From Drosophila pseudoobscura (lineage: Eukaryota > Arthropoda > Insecta > Diptera > Drosophilidae): DNA of 64,000 nucleotides. A program made the translations under genes and the position numbers. Position 1 is the first letter of the stretch. Every line of letters begins with the position of its first letter. The DNA lies in NCBI RefSeq assembly GCF_009870125.1, contig NC_046683.1:49243869-49307868 (forward strand). Reading direction: 5' to 3'. Positions 25,401 through 37,500 of the stretch are shown here, piece after piece. Below the pieces are notes generated by a model. It saw only the letters and a list, made by a program, of their open reading frames with translations, did no database searches and had not been told where the DNA came from.

Positions 25401-28400
25401 GGGACACGGGGCACGGCAAAGGTGGTTAATAACCCGAACGCTAATGAAAAAGACACTGAACAACAAAAAAAGGGAGATGGATATGGCTATCCGGCTGTAT
25501 GGATGAGGTGCTCGGGGGCGGCGGCAGCAGATGAACGCCATTGAGGAGGGTTGAGGGTCTGCCACGGACTGGCATCATTATCTGGGCGGAGGAGCGTTGA
25601 GGGTTGAGGGTTAAGGGACTCTCCCTCGCCATGATATGATATGGTATGGGGGCGAGGGCGTTCGACTAAATTTATGATGATGATCTAAAATTTGATCAGA
25701 GTTGATGAATGCTCGGCCAGAGCTCTGAGCGCGAAAGGGAGAGTGGAATTTGCAGCTGCCCCTATTAAAGAGATGACCAGGCAACATTTGATTTTTTTTA
25801 ATGGACTTTTAAGAAAACGAGCCCCAAAGAGAGGGAAAAGGGAAGGCAGATAAACGTTTCATGCTTTTCTTTTAACACCTTTTTTTCTTGTCGAGAGATG
25901 AGATGTTTTTTTTCTCTCTCTGTGGCTAATGTTTGCCCTTCCACTTAGCGCCTCTTTTACGATTAGAAATCATTGCGACTGTAGAGAGGGCGGGGGGGGG
26001 GGGCATGCAGCAAGAGGCAGGAGAGACCTCATTTAATTATGTAAACGACACGAGCACAGTAGATAAGAGAGAGAGAGAGAGAGCAGGAGGGGGAGAGAGG
26101 AAGAGAGAGGGAGAGACCCATTTATGTCAAATTGACACCTTCTCGAGGGTCTCGTAGAGTTTCCCAAATTCCTCACAGATCCATCTGTCTCTTGAGATAG
26201 ATCTTTGCCCCCTCCTAATGCCCTTTAAATATTTATAAGCTTCGAATCTGTGCACCTAATTGATGGGCTCTGCTTTCTGGTGGATGGAAGGTGTTACAAG
26301 GAGGTGGGGGAGCGGTGGCAGCAGATACTTCTAGCTGGTGCCACAGCAGACGCGCATCCCCGCTGTGCCAACAAATTGGGGCAGCTGGCGACAAGCAAAT
26401 AAACCAAATCAGACTCCAAGCGCGGCATGAGCCACCACAGAGTGCCTCCTTCGTGCCACAGCCACAGTTACAGCTACAGCCTCTGCCTCTGCCTCTGCAG
26501 ACCTGCTCGCGTGTAAATGATTCTCGCTGCGGCATGTCCCATGTAAAGGTTGCAGCACGAGTGTGTGCAACAGGTAGCTGCATGGCCTGTCAATACCTAC
26601 ACGCCTGCCTGCCTGCCTGCTTGCAACTGCATGTGGCAGTGTGGCAATGGGGCAGTGGCTGGCGGAGGCAGGGCATTCCCCATTCGATTCGAAAAGAGGC
26701 ACACTGAATAATGCAAAATGTGCAGCCGCCATGTAATCCTTCTCCTCCCAAAAGACACACAAAATTCAGTTCCAAGTTCCAAGAAATTGACTGCACAAAA
26801 GCCCCAAGCGGGGGGGTGGGGTGTGGGGGAAAGGCTGTGTGGAGTGACCAGACCATTTCCCAACCAGAAAAACGAAAAACCCAAAAGCTAAAACCAAAAC
26901 GAAACGAAACGATGCAAAACGCATGTCGAGCATGGGCCTGCACTTGTCGTTGCCTCGAGTCCGACTCCGACTCCGAGTCCACTCCATCTGGGCAAAGAGT
27001 GGGCCCCAGAAGGCCCCCTCCCCGCTACCCAAACCCCTCGCTCAACTACTGTTCCAAATTTGATTTGCTATGCTGATATATTTTGGCGACAAAACGTGGC
27101 AGGCAAAAGGTGCAGAGGCAGTGAAAAATGCGGAAAACATATTTGGCATAGTTTTTCCTACTTTTCGCTCTCTCTGACTCTCTCTCTCTCTCTCTCTGCC
27201 TCTCTCTCTCTCCATTTCCATCTCCATTCGTCTGTGGACTCGTTGGCCAAGATTTATGTTCGTTTGGTCCAATAAAATAATTGCCAGTGATTTTTTATGC
27301 AAATTGTTTCTTGGGCTGCTGCCTGCCTGCTGGCTGCTGGCTGCCTGCCTGCCCCATGAGTCACATACAACATATGTGGTACAACAAAACTGAACAACGA
27401 GTAAAACTAAACGATTTTTACGATCTTCTGTTTTTGTTTTGTTTATGGCCGAGCGTTTAGTTTTTATGGCAAAAGGAGGTTTCTAATTTGCAAAAAAAAA
27501 AGAGTGCCTGCCCCTTGAAGAGGGTCAAATGTGGCATTTGGCATTGATTTCAATCGAATCGAATCGAATCGAATCGAATGACTCTGGCAACGAACTTGTT
27601 CTTGCCACAAAGTTGCCGTCTCCCTCTCTCTCGTTGAATGTGTCAAATATATCGTTTCCCGTCTTAATGGAAAACTTTCACTATTTCTATGCAAAACAAA
27701 AAACATTAAAAGTCGTTTCATTAAACAAAATTTCAGGAAATATTTTCGATTGAAGTTTGCCCTCGGGCCGGGGGACGGGGGGCGGGGGGGGGGGGAGGCC
27801 TTCGGGGGAACAATACTCGCGCACTCGCGCAATGAATTCATCGATTATTGAACGATTATTCGATTGTCTGTGCGGCAGCTCCTCTCTTTCTTTTCTTTTC
27901 TTGTCGTTTATTTTCTTTCTCTTTGGCCAAGCAATTACTTTTGGCCGTTCGACTCGACGCTTATCCGCTGGATACATCGGGCATCCATTGTTAGGGGGCA
28001 CTATCCCATCCCGTCCCGTCCCGTCCCATGGCCCCCATGGAATTCCAAAGGCAAAGATCTATTCAGTGATATTTGGCACGTGCCGTTAATGAAGTTTGCC
28101 GTTCAATCGAATCGTTTTGTCCGCAGCAATTACCGCACAACAGCCCCAAAAGCCCCACACACTCTCCTCCAAATAAATACCGTATATATTTCGAGTCCCT
28201 CCGTCTGCTGTTGCGGCGTGGGCGCCAGGTTCTCGTAGATCCATTGGCTTTTTATAGACCCATTCCCTGTTGAACCATTTAGGCATTTAATTTATTATCT
28301 TCCCGCAGTTGAAATGCTTTTGTTATTGATATTATATTTGGACCCATTTCTTAGCGGTTTTATTGGTAGAAATATATGCACAGATCCAAAGATCCACAGA

Positions 28401-31400
28401 TCAAGCGACATTTATGATCAGGTTTTATGCGACGCAGCAGCAGCGGCAGCGGCATCTGTCAGAGCCGCAAAATGAAGACAATTTTATGGCTCAATATTGG
28501 TGGAGATCCGAGATCCAAGCGATCACCAAAAGCGCCCCAACAGCAGCTCTGCTCCAAAGAAAATGTTCAAAATTAATAATAGTAAAAATATCAAATAAAC
28601 AGTTGGCAATTTGACATCTTTTTTAATAGGGGCTTTTTGATTTTTGGCATATTGATGGCTGTTAATCGATAGAAAGACGTGGAAAACGATTGACAGAGAG
28701 AGAGAGAGAGGGAGAGAGACACTGCCAGAAATGTCAAATGTGTGCCCAAAGACTTGGTGGGGGGAGGGGGGTGGAGAAGAAGGGTGAAGGGGTCCCCATA
28801 GAGTGGGGCTCTTTAAAATGCAAAGCGCCTGTCGAGGCAGCACAATAAAAGTACCAACAACACAGCCGAATATAATGGAACATCAAATTTATTAATTTTT
28901 ATGGCTATTATTATTAGTTGTACGTGTGTGTGTGTGTATCTGTGAGAGCAGAGCAAAGCAAGTGCCAAATTTGGGGCCTCTTTGAGAGCAGAGGTTCTTG
29001 ACCATCCGAAGCACGTGTGACAGACAGACAGACCCACAGTTCTCTCTCTCCCTCTCTCTTTCTCCCCTTCTTTACACTCAAAGAAATAAACACATATTTC
29101 CCTTGTTCTTCCATCTTTTGGTCTTCTCTTTAGGGAAATCATAAATGTACTAGGAATACAAGGCATATATCTCTCAGTGTTCCCTCCTATATATATATGT
29201 TCATATATATATATATATATCGTGGGTATATTTGTATCTTTGCGTCTGTTTTTTGTGCGTTTTGTGTTGTTGATATTTTGCATATTTTGTTCGATTTGAA
29301 ATGAAGTCACGTTGCACTCGTAAACGTTGATATTTATGTTTGTCATTATTTTTTATGCTCTCCCTCTGGTCTGTGGTCTCTGGTCTCAGCTTGTTGTTGT
29401 TTTCTTATAAATAAATATGGTTTCTGTTGTTGCCGTTTGCTGTTTGGGGGCCTTAATACACGTGTAGGTGCCACAACAATGTCTTTGTCCCTCCTCTGTC
29501 TCCGGCTCTGTCTCCGTCTGGTCTGTCTGCTCCGTCTGATCCGTCCCTCTGTTGCTCTGTCGCTCTGTGGCGTTAAACAATAGTTAACAACTTTATTTGT
29601 GTGCTTATATGCACTTAACGCTTTTGGCCATTAAAAGGCAACAGGCAACAGGCAACAGCCAGCAGAGGCTCACGTTTTGTAGCCGCCATTCACCTGAGAA
29701 ATGCCAAAGCGGCATGCCACAAGCAGCAGCAGCATCGGCATCAACAGCACCTAATGAAGCTGCAGTTGCACTTGCAGATGCAACAGCAGCAGCAGGAGCT
29801 GTGTGTCAGTCCACATAAAAGTCAGAAATACCTATGAAAAATCACCAAAACGAATTGCTAAATAGCCGCAAAAATGCACTCGAAAATCCACGAGCCATGG
29901 CCAATCGGTGGGTGGAACAAAGGGGTGGGGAGGGCAGCGTAAAACCATGGGAAAATAGGAGAAAAATTATACAGGGAGAAGGAGGAAGAGCTTTCCTTGA
30001 ATGAATCATAAGGGGAAATCCCTGGAATTGTGGCAGGTTTCACTGTACTCCATCATTGGAACTGGCTTTGAATGGAATACTCATACAATTCTCCTATGAA
30101 AAGCCCTGGAAAAAGGATTTGGAGATGAATGGGAATGCCTGGAATAAGCCAATGGCCAATGAGGGATGGAAAAAAAGGTATTAGGCACAATTGAAAGGAA
30201 TACATTTGGGAATAGAAGCCTTTTGAAAGGTTTTCATGGCATTCTGCTCACTATTTCCCTTGAAAGAGATTCAAAAAGTGTCTAAATTCATACTCAATGG
30301 CTTTCTAGAGCTCTCACACCCCCCCAGTTCCCTCCCACCAGAAGCCTCATCGCTATCCAACGCATTCCCTGGCCTGCATATGGAATGGCCTGCAATCGCA
30401 GTTGCTGCAGTTTTATGGTTTATGGGAGCCATCTAAGCCGCATCGATCAACACTTGCAACACCGCAGCGCCGCAAATGGGTCAAATCAATAAACAATAAC
30501 ATAAAACATAAAACAAAACACAAATCACAAACCACTCGAAGAAAGAACCAAATCAGGGACAGCATTTGAAAGGCAGCTCCTACCAAAGTTCCCTACAAAT
30601 TTATGCAAATTTTTATCTGGCATTATACGTAATGCCCATTTATCGGGACTGGGGGAGGGGGGGCGGGGGGTTTATTGACAACGGCATTTTAATGCTCAAA
30701 AAAGAATCATAAATAAATAAAAATACTTTGGTGTGCCACAGACACAAAGGAAACACGCAGAAAACAAAAAGAATAAAAAACATAAAGTATAAAAAAAAAA
30801 GAAATTGAAATTATAAGTACCTGAACATAATTTCTCCTCCACAGAAAGAGAGGGGGGGAGAAGGGCCGAGCAGAGAACTCTATAGAGAAATGTCCAAAAG
30901 AACGACGACGACAACAACAACAGGTTCATAATTGAAATTCATGTTTGTGGCTCTCGTTGGGGCCCTGTCAATGTGTCAACAAGAGATGGGGAGAGACGGG
31001 CAGAGACGAAGAGAGACCCAGTGAAAGAGAGGCCCAAAGACAGGTTACCGTTGCCTAGAGAGCTGCCTGCTGCCTGGTGCTGGCTGCCGGCTGCCTGCTG
31101 CCTCCAAAGTCCAAATCGAACTACGGGGCTAATGCCCAAAGGCCCCCATTTCATTAAAGATTCCGCAAGGCTCCACCAGCAGTGACGCGGCGACACGCCA
31201 CGCATTCTTATGAGGTCATTTGCGTGGGGAGCCCACTAAATGCGCCCTGGACTCGCGCCGCGCGAGAGGGAGAGCGAGAACTTTTGCCAACGGCGATAGT
31301 TGGGGGCCAACAGGGAAAACCGATTCGTGGAAATCCACAGTCCACAAATCCATCGAGACAATCACATCACACTCGTCCACACTCCACACTCCACGCTCCG

Positions 31401-34400
31401 CTCTGAGCGACTCTCGCGACAGCGGGGAAAACAGACATTACTCATACGAACAGCAGTGAAACATATATATATATACTAGGTATACACGAAAATCTATTAA
31501 AATTATCACACGCCATATGTTTGACCTCCTGCTTTTGAGCAAACATTATTCACCAAAAAGAGTGGGGCCGCCGCCGCCGCCGCCACAGAAAGCCCCCAAA
31601 AACACAACCATAACCAGTCGGAAAAGGCCCAAGTGACTCGACCCGCCAGATACCCAAGACCCATGTGCCCCCTGTACGCAGGCAAAAGCTCATTGCTCTG
31701 TGTTGAATAGTGTTCGAGGAAGCCAGGTGTTCAAACAGCCAAACGACTGGCTGCAATAATCAACCGATTTGATTCAGATACTTATCAATGATTCTACATT
31801 TGTTTGAAGAAATTATCTATAGAAGTGGGAGAGAAATTGAAGTTTTGAGGGGTGATCCCTCCAATATACTCCTGGAGTCACGGGGTATCCAAAAAGGTAT
31901 TCCCGCAGTCAATAAAATGGAAAAAATGCTGCGGCACACCGCACCGCACGGCAAAAATATTGCAGCTAAAATAATTTGCCATGCTCGTAAATTTTCAGCT
32001 CATAAAACAAAACAAAAAAGAAAAAAAAAAAAACACCAGAGAAAACGAGGCAACATTGCTATTCGGTTCGGGGTTGCTGCTGATGTGTGGCACGGGGGGC
32101 ATCATGAGTCAGTGTCGAGCATTTCTCGAATTGAGTCAGATTTGTGTGTGTGTGTGTGTGTGTGTGTGGTTTTTTTTTTTGGCTATTTTTTGGCTGGCCT
32201 TTCGATCGGATCGACACTTTTGATGATATACTGTCCCTTGAGTCTGCTGCCACACACATCATTTGCATGTGAAAAGCGTTCATTGCGGTTCTGTGGGGAG
32301 TATAAAAACACGCAAAAACTTGGCTAATTTGCCAAATGATTATTATGTTTGCCTAAACAACGTTAAGTGTTGCCATAAATTAGCGGCCGAGACAACGTGG
32401 CCTCTTCTCCGGCCCCCCCAAAACAAAGGAAAGGCGGAGACAAAGGTTTCTATCTATAAATAGATCTATAAATACCTACTTTTTCTGCTTTTGGATAAAT
32501 CATCTCACAGATTGGCAGCGTTCGGGCCTGGACAAATGCCAGGGCTCGCAAAAGCCACTAAGCAAAACCAATTTGTTTGCCTCCAAACCGAAAGACTTAG
32601 GCAACGAACTTGCAACGAAACGCAGCAGACACAGCACGACTGCGACAGCGACTGCGACTGCTGTGCTGTGTCTCTGCTGGCCATAAAAATAAAACTTCAA
32701 ATCCAAATCAAAATCAAAATCAGAATAAAAATAAAACTCCAACAAATAAAAATAAAGAAAGAAAAGCGAGAGAAAAGAAATGCTCAAAGACGGAACATAA
32801 AGATAAAGTAGAAGCCGCAGCAGCAGCAAGGGGGAGGGCACGAGCAGGAGTAGGAGCAGGAGGGAGGGGAGCCCCTGGAGCCGAGAGTGTGGCAAGGCAG
32901 GGCGATAAAAGTTTAATCAAAATTTATGGCCAGGGAGGAGGCGGAGAGCCGTTCCTCTGATTACCAGATGGGCCATATACCACACGATTTACTAACACTT
33001 TACGCTCTTCCCTTCTCTCCCTCTCTCTCTCTCTTTCTCTCTCTTTTTTGTGGCAGTCCCCGGAACTGGACTATCGGCACGAGCTGATGGGACGTCTCCA
33101 CAAGATAGAGCCCGCCGACGTCGATCTGGAGGTTCTGGCCGCCACCAACAACAGCCACAACAGCAACGGCAGCCAGACCCCCAGCCTTGCAACGTCCCAC
33201 CAGCAGCAGCAGCAGCAGCAGCAGACCCAGCAGCAGCAGCATCAGTTCCACCATCATCACCTGCATCACCATCATTCGCACCAGCACCAGCACCACCATC
33301 AGCACCAGCACCACCACGCGCACCACTTGCACCAGCAGCAGCAGTCGCACAGCCTGCAGAGCGGCGAGAGCGGCGGTGCTGGGGCCACAGACGCGTGGCA
33401 GCTGTCATCGGTGGGCTATGGCACAGCGGATCCCCAGCAGCAGCAGCAGCAGCAGCAGCAGCATGCCGCTGGCTCCCCCAACTCCAATTCGAACTCCGCC
33501 TATGCCTGCACGCCCCTCTACGATGGTGCGACCTACGAGGTGGCCCTGGGCTATGGCGGGGGACGGGCAACGGGCGGCAGCAGCAGCACTGGCGGGGAGA
33601 AGGAGTATTTGTATGGTAAGTTCCCCCCTAGAGAATAGAGAACGGAAAGGGAAGGGGGTAGAAGGTAGAGGGTAGAGGGGAGGCACCCCGAAAATTACAC
33701 GCATGGAGAAATCTCGCAAGTCAATATCGAAAATGTGAAATCGGAGACCAAAAGCCAAGACCCACAAAAATTCAGACAAGTTCCAGCCTCAGCGAAGTGC
33801 GAATGAGCTGCCATCTCTTGTAGATCTTTGGTGTATCCGAAAGATACGTCTATAGCGCATCCATGGGCCTCTTAAGACTCGGCTTGAGGCTTGAGGCCTC
33901 CCCTTCTTCGGGCAGCACAGCAAGCTCTATAAATAGTCAAACAAATCAGCAGCTGGTTAGAAAATTTCATGCATATGCGAGATTTCTCATAGATCCCCCC
34001 CCAGCAACCGCCACCCGCCACCCGCCACCCGATCCACGCCCGAATGATTTGCATAATGTGTTAGCATCGATCGATTATAAAGCGATTTCCTCTGTGCTTC
34101 TCCTCCTCTTCTTTTGAAACAGAAACCAAAAACAAAGAGACGGCTACGCTCTTTGCGGATCCATTGGACGATCCGTATCAGAGGCCAGTGCTCTGGGACG
34201 ATATTACTACCTCAATCCAAAATATCGATCCAGAGAATGCGCTCATGCTGAGTGCCACAACGAATGGTGGCGGCAACAGTGGCAACAACAGTAGCAGCAA
34301 CAACACAACAACAAGCAGCGCCAGCAATGGGGACAATGCAGCATCGGTGCAACAGCAGCAGCAGCCACAGGTCAAAATGGAGGCACTGGATGAGAGCCTG

Positions 34401-34541
34401 CTTGAGACTTTCTCAACGCCACTGCTCAGTCCCCTGGAGATCAAGACAGAGAAGCAGCAGCGACAACAGCAGCAGCAGCAGCAACAACAGCAGCAGCAGC
34501 AATACCAGCAGCAACATCAGCAACACTATCAGCAACATTAT

Positions 34542-34573
<32 letters not shown>

Positions 34574-37500
34574 GCAGCAGCAGCAGCACTTGTACCAGCA
34601 TCATCCCAGCCTGTCGTCGGTGCTGCCACCCGCTGTCGAGACGGTGGTGGAGTTGCAGTTGCAACAACAGCTAGTGCAGCAGCAACAGCAGCAGCAGCAG
34701 CAGCAGCACAGTGGCAGCAACAGCCCCAAGCAGCTGCTGCAGGCGACGGCGACCCCCGGCGACAACAGCAGCACCTCCTCCTATCAGCAGCAATACGCAT
34801 CTCAATTGAATGCCGCATCGGGCGGCGGCTATCTCAACGGTAGCAACAGCAGCAGCAGCATCGGTGGCAACACGAGTGCAACGGCCATCGGCAGCAGCAG
34901 CAGCACCAGCAGCTACGGCTACAGCTGGCACAGCAGTCAGGTAAGAGTCTTGTCCAACGTTGCCCCCTAACCAGCCTTCAATCTCTCCCGTCTCTTCTCT
35001 TCCCTTCCCTTTCCTTCTCGGTTTCGTTGCAGACATTTCACACCAAATACCAAATACACCCGCCATCCGCAGCAGCAGCCAGTGCTGCGTCCGCCACTGC
35101 CACGCCCACAGCTCAACATGGCGTTGCTCAATTGCAACAACTGTGCCCCCCGGCGGCACCCAGCACTCCCTCTGCCACATCCTCCTCAGCCTCCTCGTCA
35201 TCGGCCTCGTCGTCGACGCGCCACATGTTCGTGCCACCCCTGACGCCGCCCAGCTCCGATCCGGGCAGCCCCTCAGCGGCCGCCGCTGCCGCCCAGAGAC
35301 GCACCACCCCGCCACCGCCCTACCAGCAAGGTCACGGGCTCCTGGGACTCCCACAGCCGCCGCAGCTGCAGCTGCTGGGAGTAGGCGGTGGCTCCTCGAT
35401 AACGCTCACCACCCTCACAGCCTCCGCCTCAGCGTCCGCGCAACTGCAGCTGCCCCAGCAGCAGCCCTCCCCCGTGGCACCGGCGGTCCCACCGCCGCGA
35501 TCGGGCGGCTCCTCCGGGGGCAGGAGGGGCCGGCATGCGCACCATCAGCCCGGCACGGCGGCGCACATTGCCAGCCTCATGAGCGTCCGGACAGTGCGCT
35601 ACAATCGCCGGAACAATCCGGAGCTGGAGAAGCGTCGCATCCATCACTGTGATTTCGTGGGTGAGTACCAGTACCAGTGCCAGTGCCAGAAGATGCCACT
35701 GCGCTTCCTCCTCGACTCGACTCGACTCGCCGCGACTGCTGATCTGTAGATCTTTAGGCATTCGCTGCATGTCGCTCCTCTCGTTTATCATTTCGCGCGC
35801 TTTGCGACACTTTTCGTAACAGAGAAGACTCCCCTGCCCCCAGTCCCTGGCCCATTCCCCTGCCCCATCCAGAGGAATCTCTAGCTCTAGAGCCCGCTCC
35901 ACGTGCGTTCCCCATTGCGCATGCGTGACGCGTATTTCCAATCGGCATTTATTTATTCTCTCCATTTATCTATACATTTATTTATTATCTTTCTGCCATC
36001 GTCCGCATCTTTCTGTCGCTCACTGTGTGACAGTGACCCCCCCCCCTCCCTGCCCCCTGCCCCCTGCCACAGAGCTCGTTGCTGCTGCCGTTGTTGTGGC
36101 TGTTGTGGCGCTTTTTCTATTGCCTTCTTTGTAATTCTAATTAGCCAATTGCCATATTTATGTAAGACGACGTTTCCTACTCCTCCACCTCCACCTCCGC
36201 ATCCACAGTGAGCTGTGGCTTTCGTTACACATTGCAACCGATCGTTGCACAGAGCGTTTTCAATGTCATAGATACACAGATCCGTAAATAGGTTGACTCA
36301 CGGCTGAATGGGATCATGGAGGAGAGGTCCACAAATCAATGAGCAAAAGAACGATCTCTCGATTGATCTGTCTTCTTATGTTTCCTGCAAAGAGTATTTC
36401 CTGGTTAAAGAACTATCGGGAAAACAGTAAGGCCTTCAAGGATCACCCAACAAGAGGATCGCTCACCCACTAGAAGGCTTCTTCTTTTGAAGAAACCGTT
36501 CGAGGATCGCCTTCGATCACTAGCCGTCGATTCTAGCAGAACAATTGAACAATCCCCTCAAAGTTTGGGATCCTCCAACGATCTACGAAGAATCTCCGAA
36601 GAATCACCATGATATGGAGCTCCTTACAGCCGAGTACAGAAGAGGGGCCACTGCGGAGAGAGTATTTCTTTGGAAAAGTAGGGAAAATTATTCAGAAAAC
36701 TTGTCTTCTAAGAGAATCATCTGAAGATCCTCCCAATAAGCCACCAAAGAAATATCTATGCTCTGTTAGAGCTGTAGACCTCTAGCTAGAAGTTCAGAGA
36801 AGGGTAACCTTCTGCAGTCTACAGAAACCCCTCTCTGTTTCCTTCCGCCTTCGATCTTGGATCTTCCAAGTCCAAAACGGAAGATCTTCTCCAAAATACC
36901 AAAACAACAATCCATCAAAAGCTCTTTAAAGAGAACTCAACTAAAGATGGGAGATATCACATCATCTCCCCCGCCATTTAATTCCACGCTCTACGCTGTA
37001 CCCTCCACCGACGAGTAGCCGACGCGTATCTCCATCCATTAGCCATCGATGGATGGCCAAAAAAGCACTTAAGAGCCCAAAGCTAGAGGCAATGATTGTC
37101 TGGCCACAGATTTAGCCACAAAATAGCGACTCCGAAGCGGAGTCCCAGACGGAGTTTTGTGTCTGTCTGGGATCGATGGATCGATGGGGCTGGGGTCTTG
37201 GGGCTTGGGGCTGGGGGCTTGGGGCCTGTACGTGCGTTGCCACTAATAAATAATTGACAATTGTCTGACACGTTTGCCATGGCCATTTTTAGACAACTAA
37301 CAGCAACTACAGGCAGTACACGGAGTACACAGAGTACAGGGAGTACGGGGAGTGCGGGCAGTACAGAATGCGCGTAAGACCACAAATATTAGACTTGGAA
37401 TGGGACTCGCGATTGAATGACTGAATGACTGACTGACTGACTGACTGAATGGCAAACAAAAATGCTGTCCAAATGAAGTTATTATGCCATAAACGCACGC

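Larger units (their letters stand above)
12362..33056 (+). other. dar1: dar1 intron 1, 20.7 kb
   Basis: The donor is CAG|GTGAGT and the acceptor is CTTTTTTGTGGCAG after a 45-base pyrimidine tract. I find no nested gene, tRNA or recognisable transposon. It is rich in microsatellites, mixed with plain sequence carrying nine or more copies of TTTATGGC/GCCATAAA, and is the most likely home of dar1 enhancers. Confidence 0.7.

Noticed and set aside
33050..33675. Long open frames in other phases and on the minus strand across dar1 exon 2
   Set aside because: CAG/CAC repeats have no stops in any phase; only the frame that joins exons 1 and 3 with correct splice phase is real. The same holds for frames over 34164-35650.
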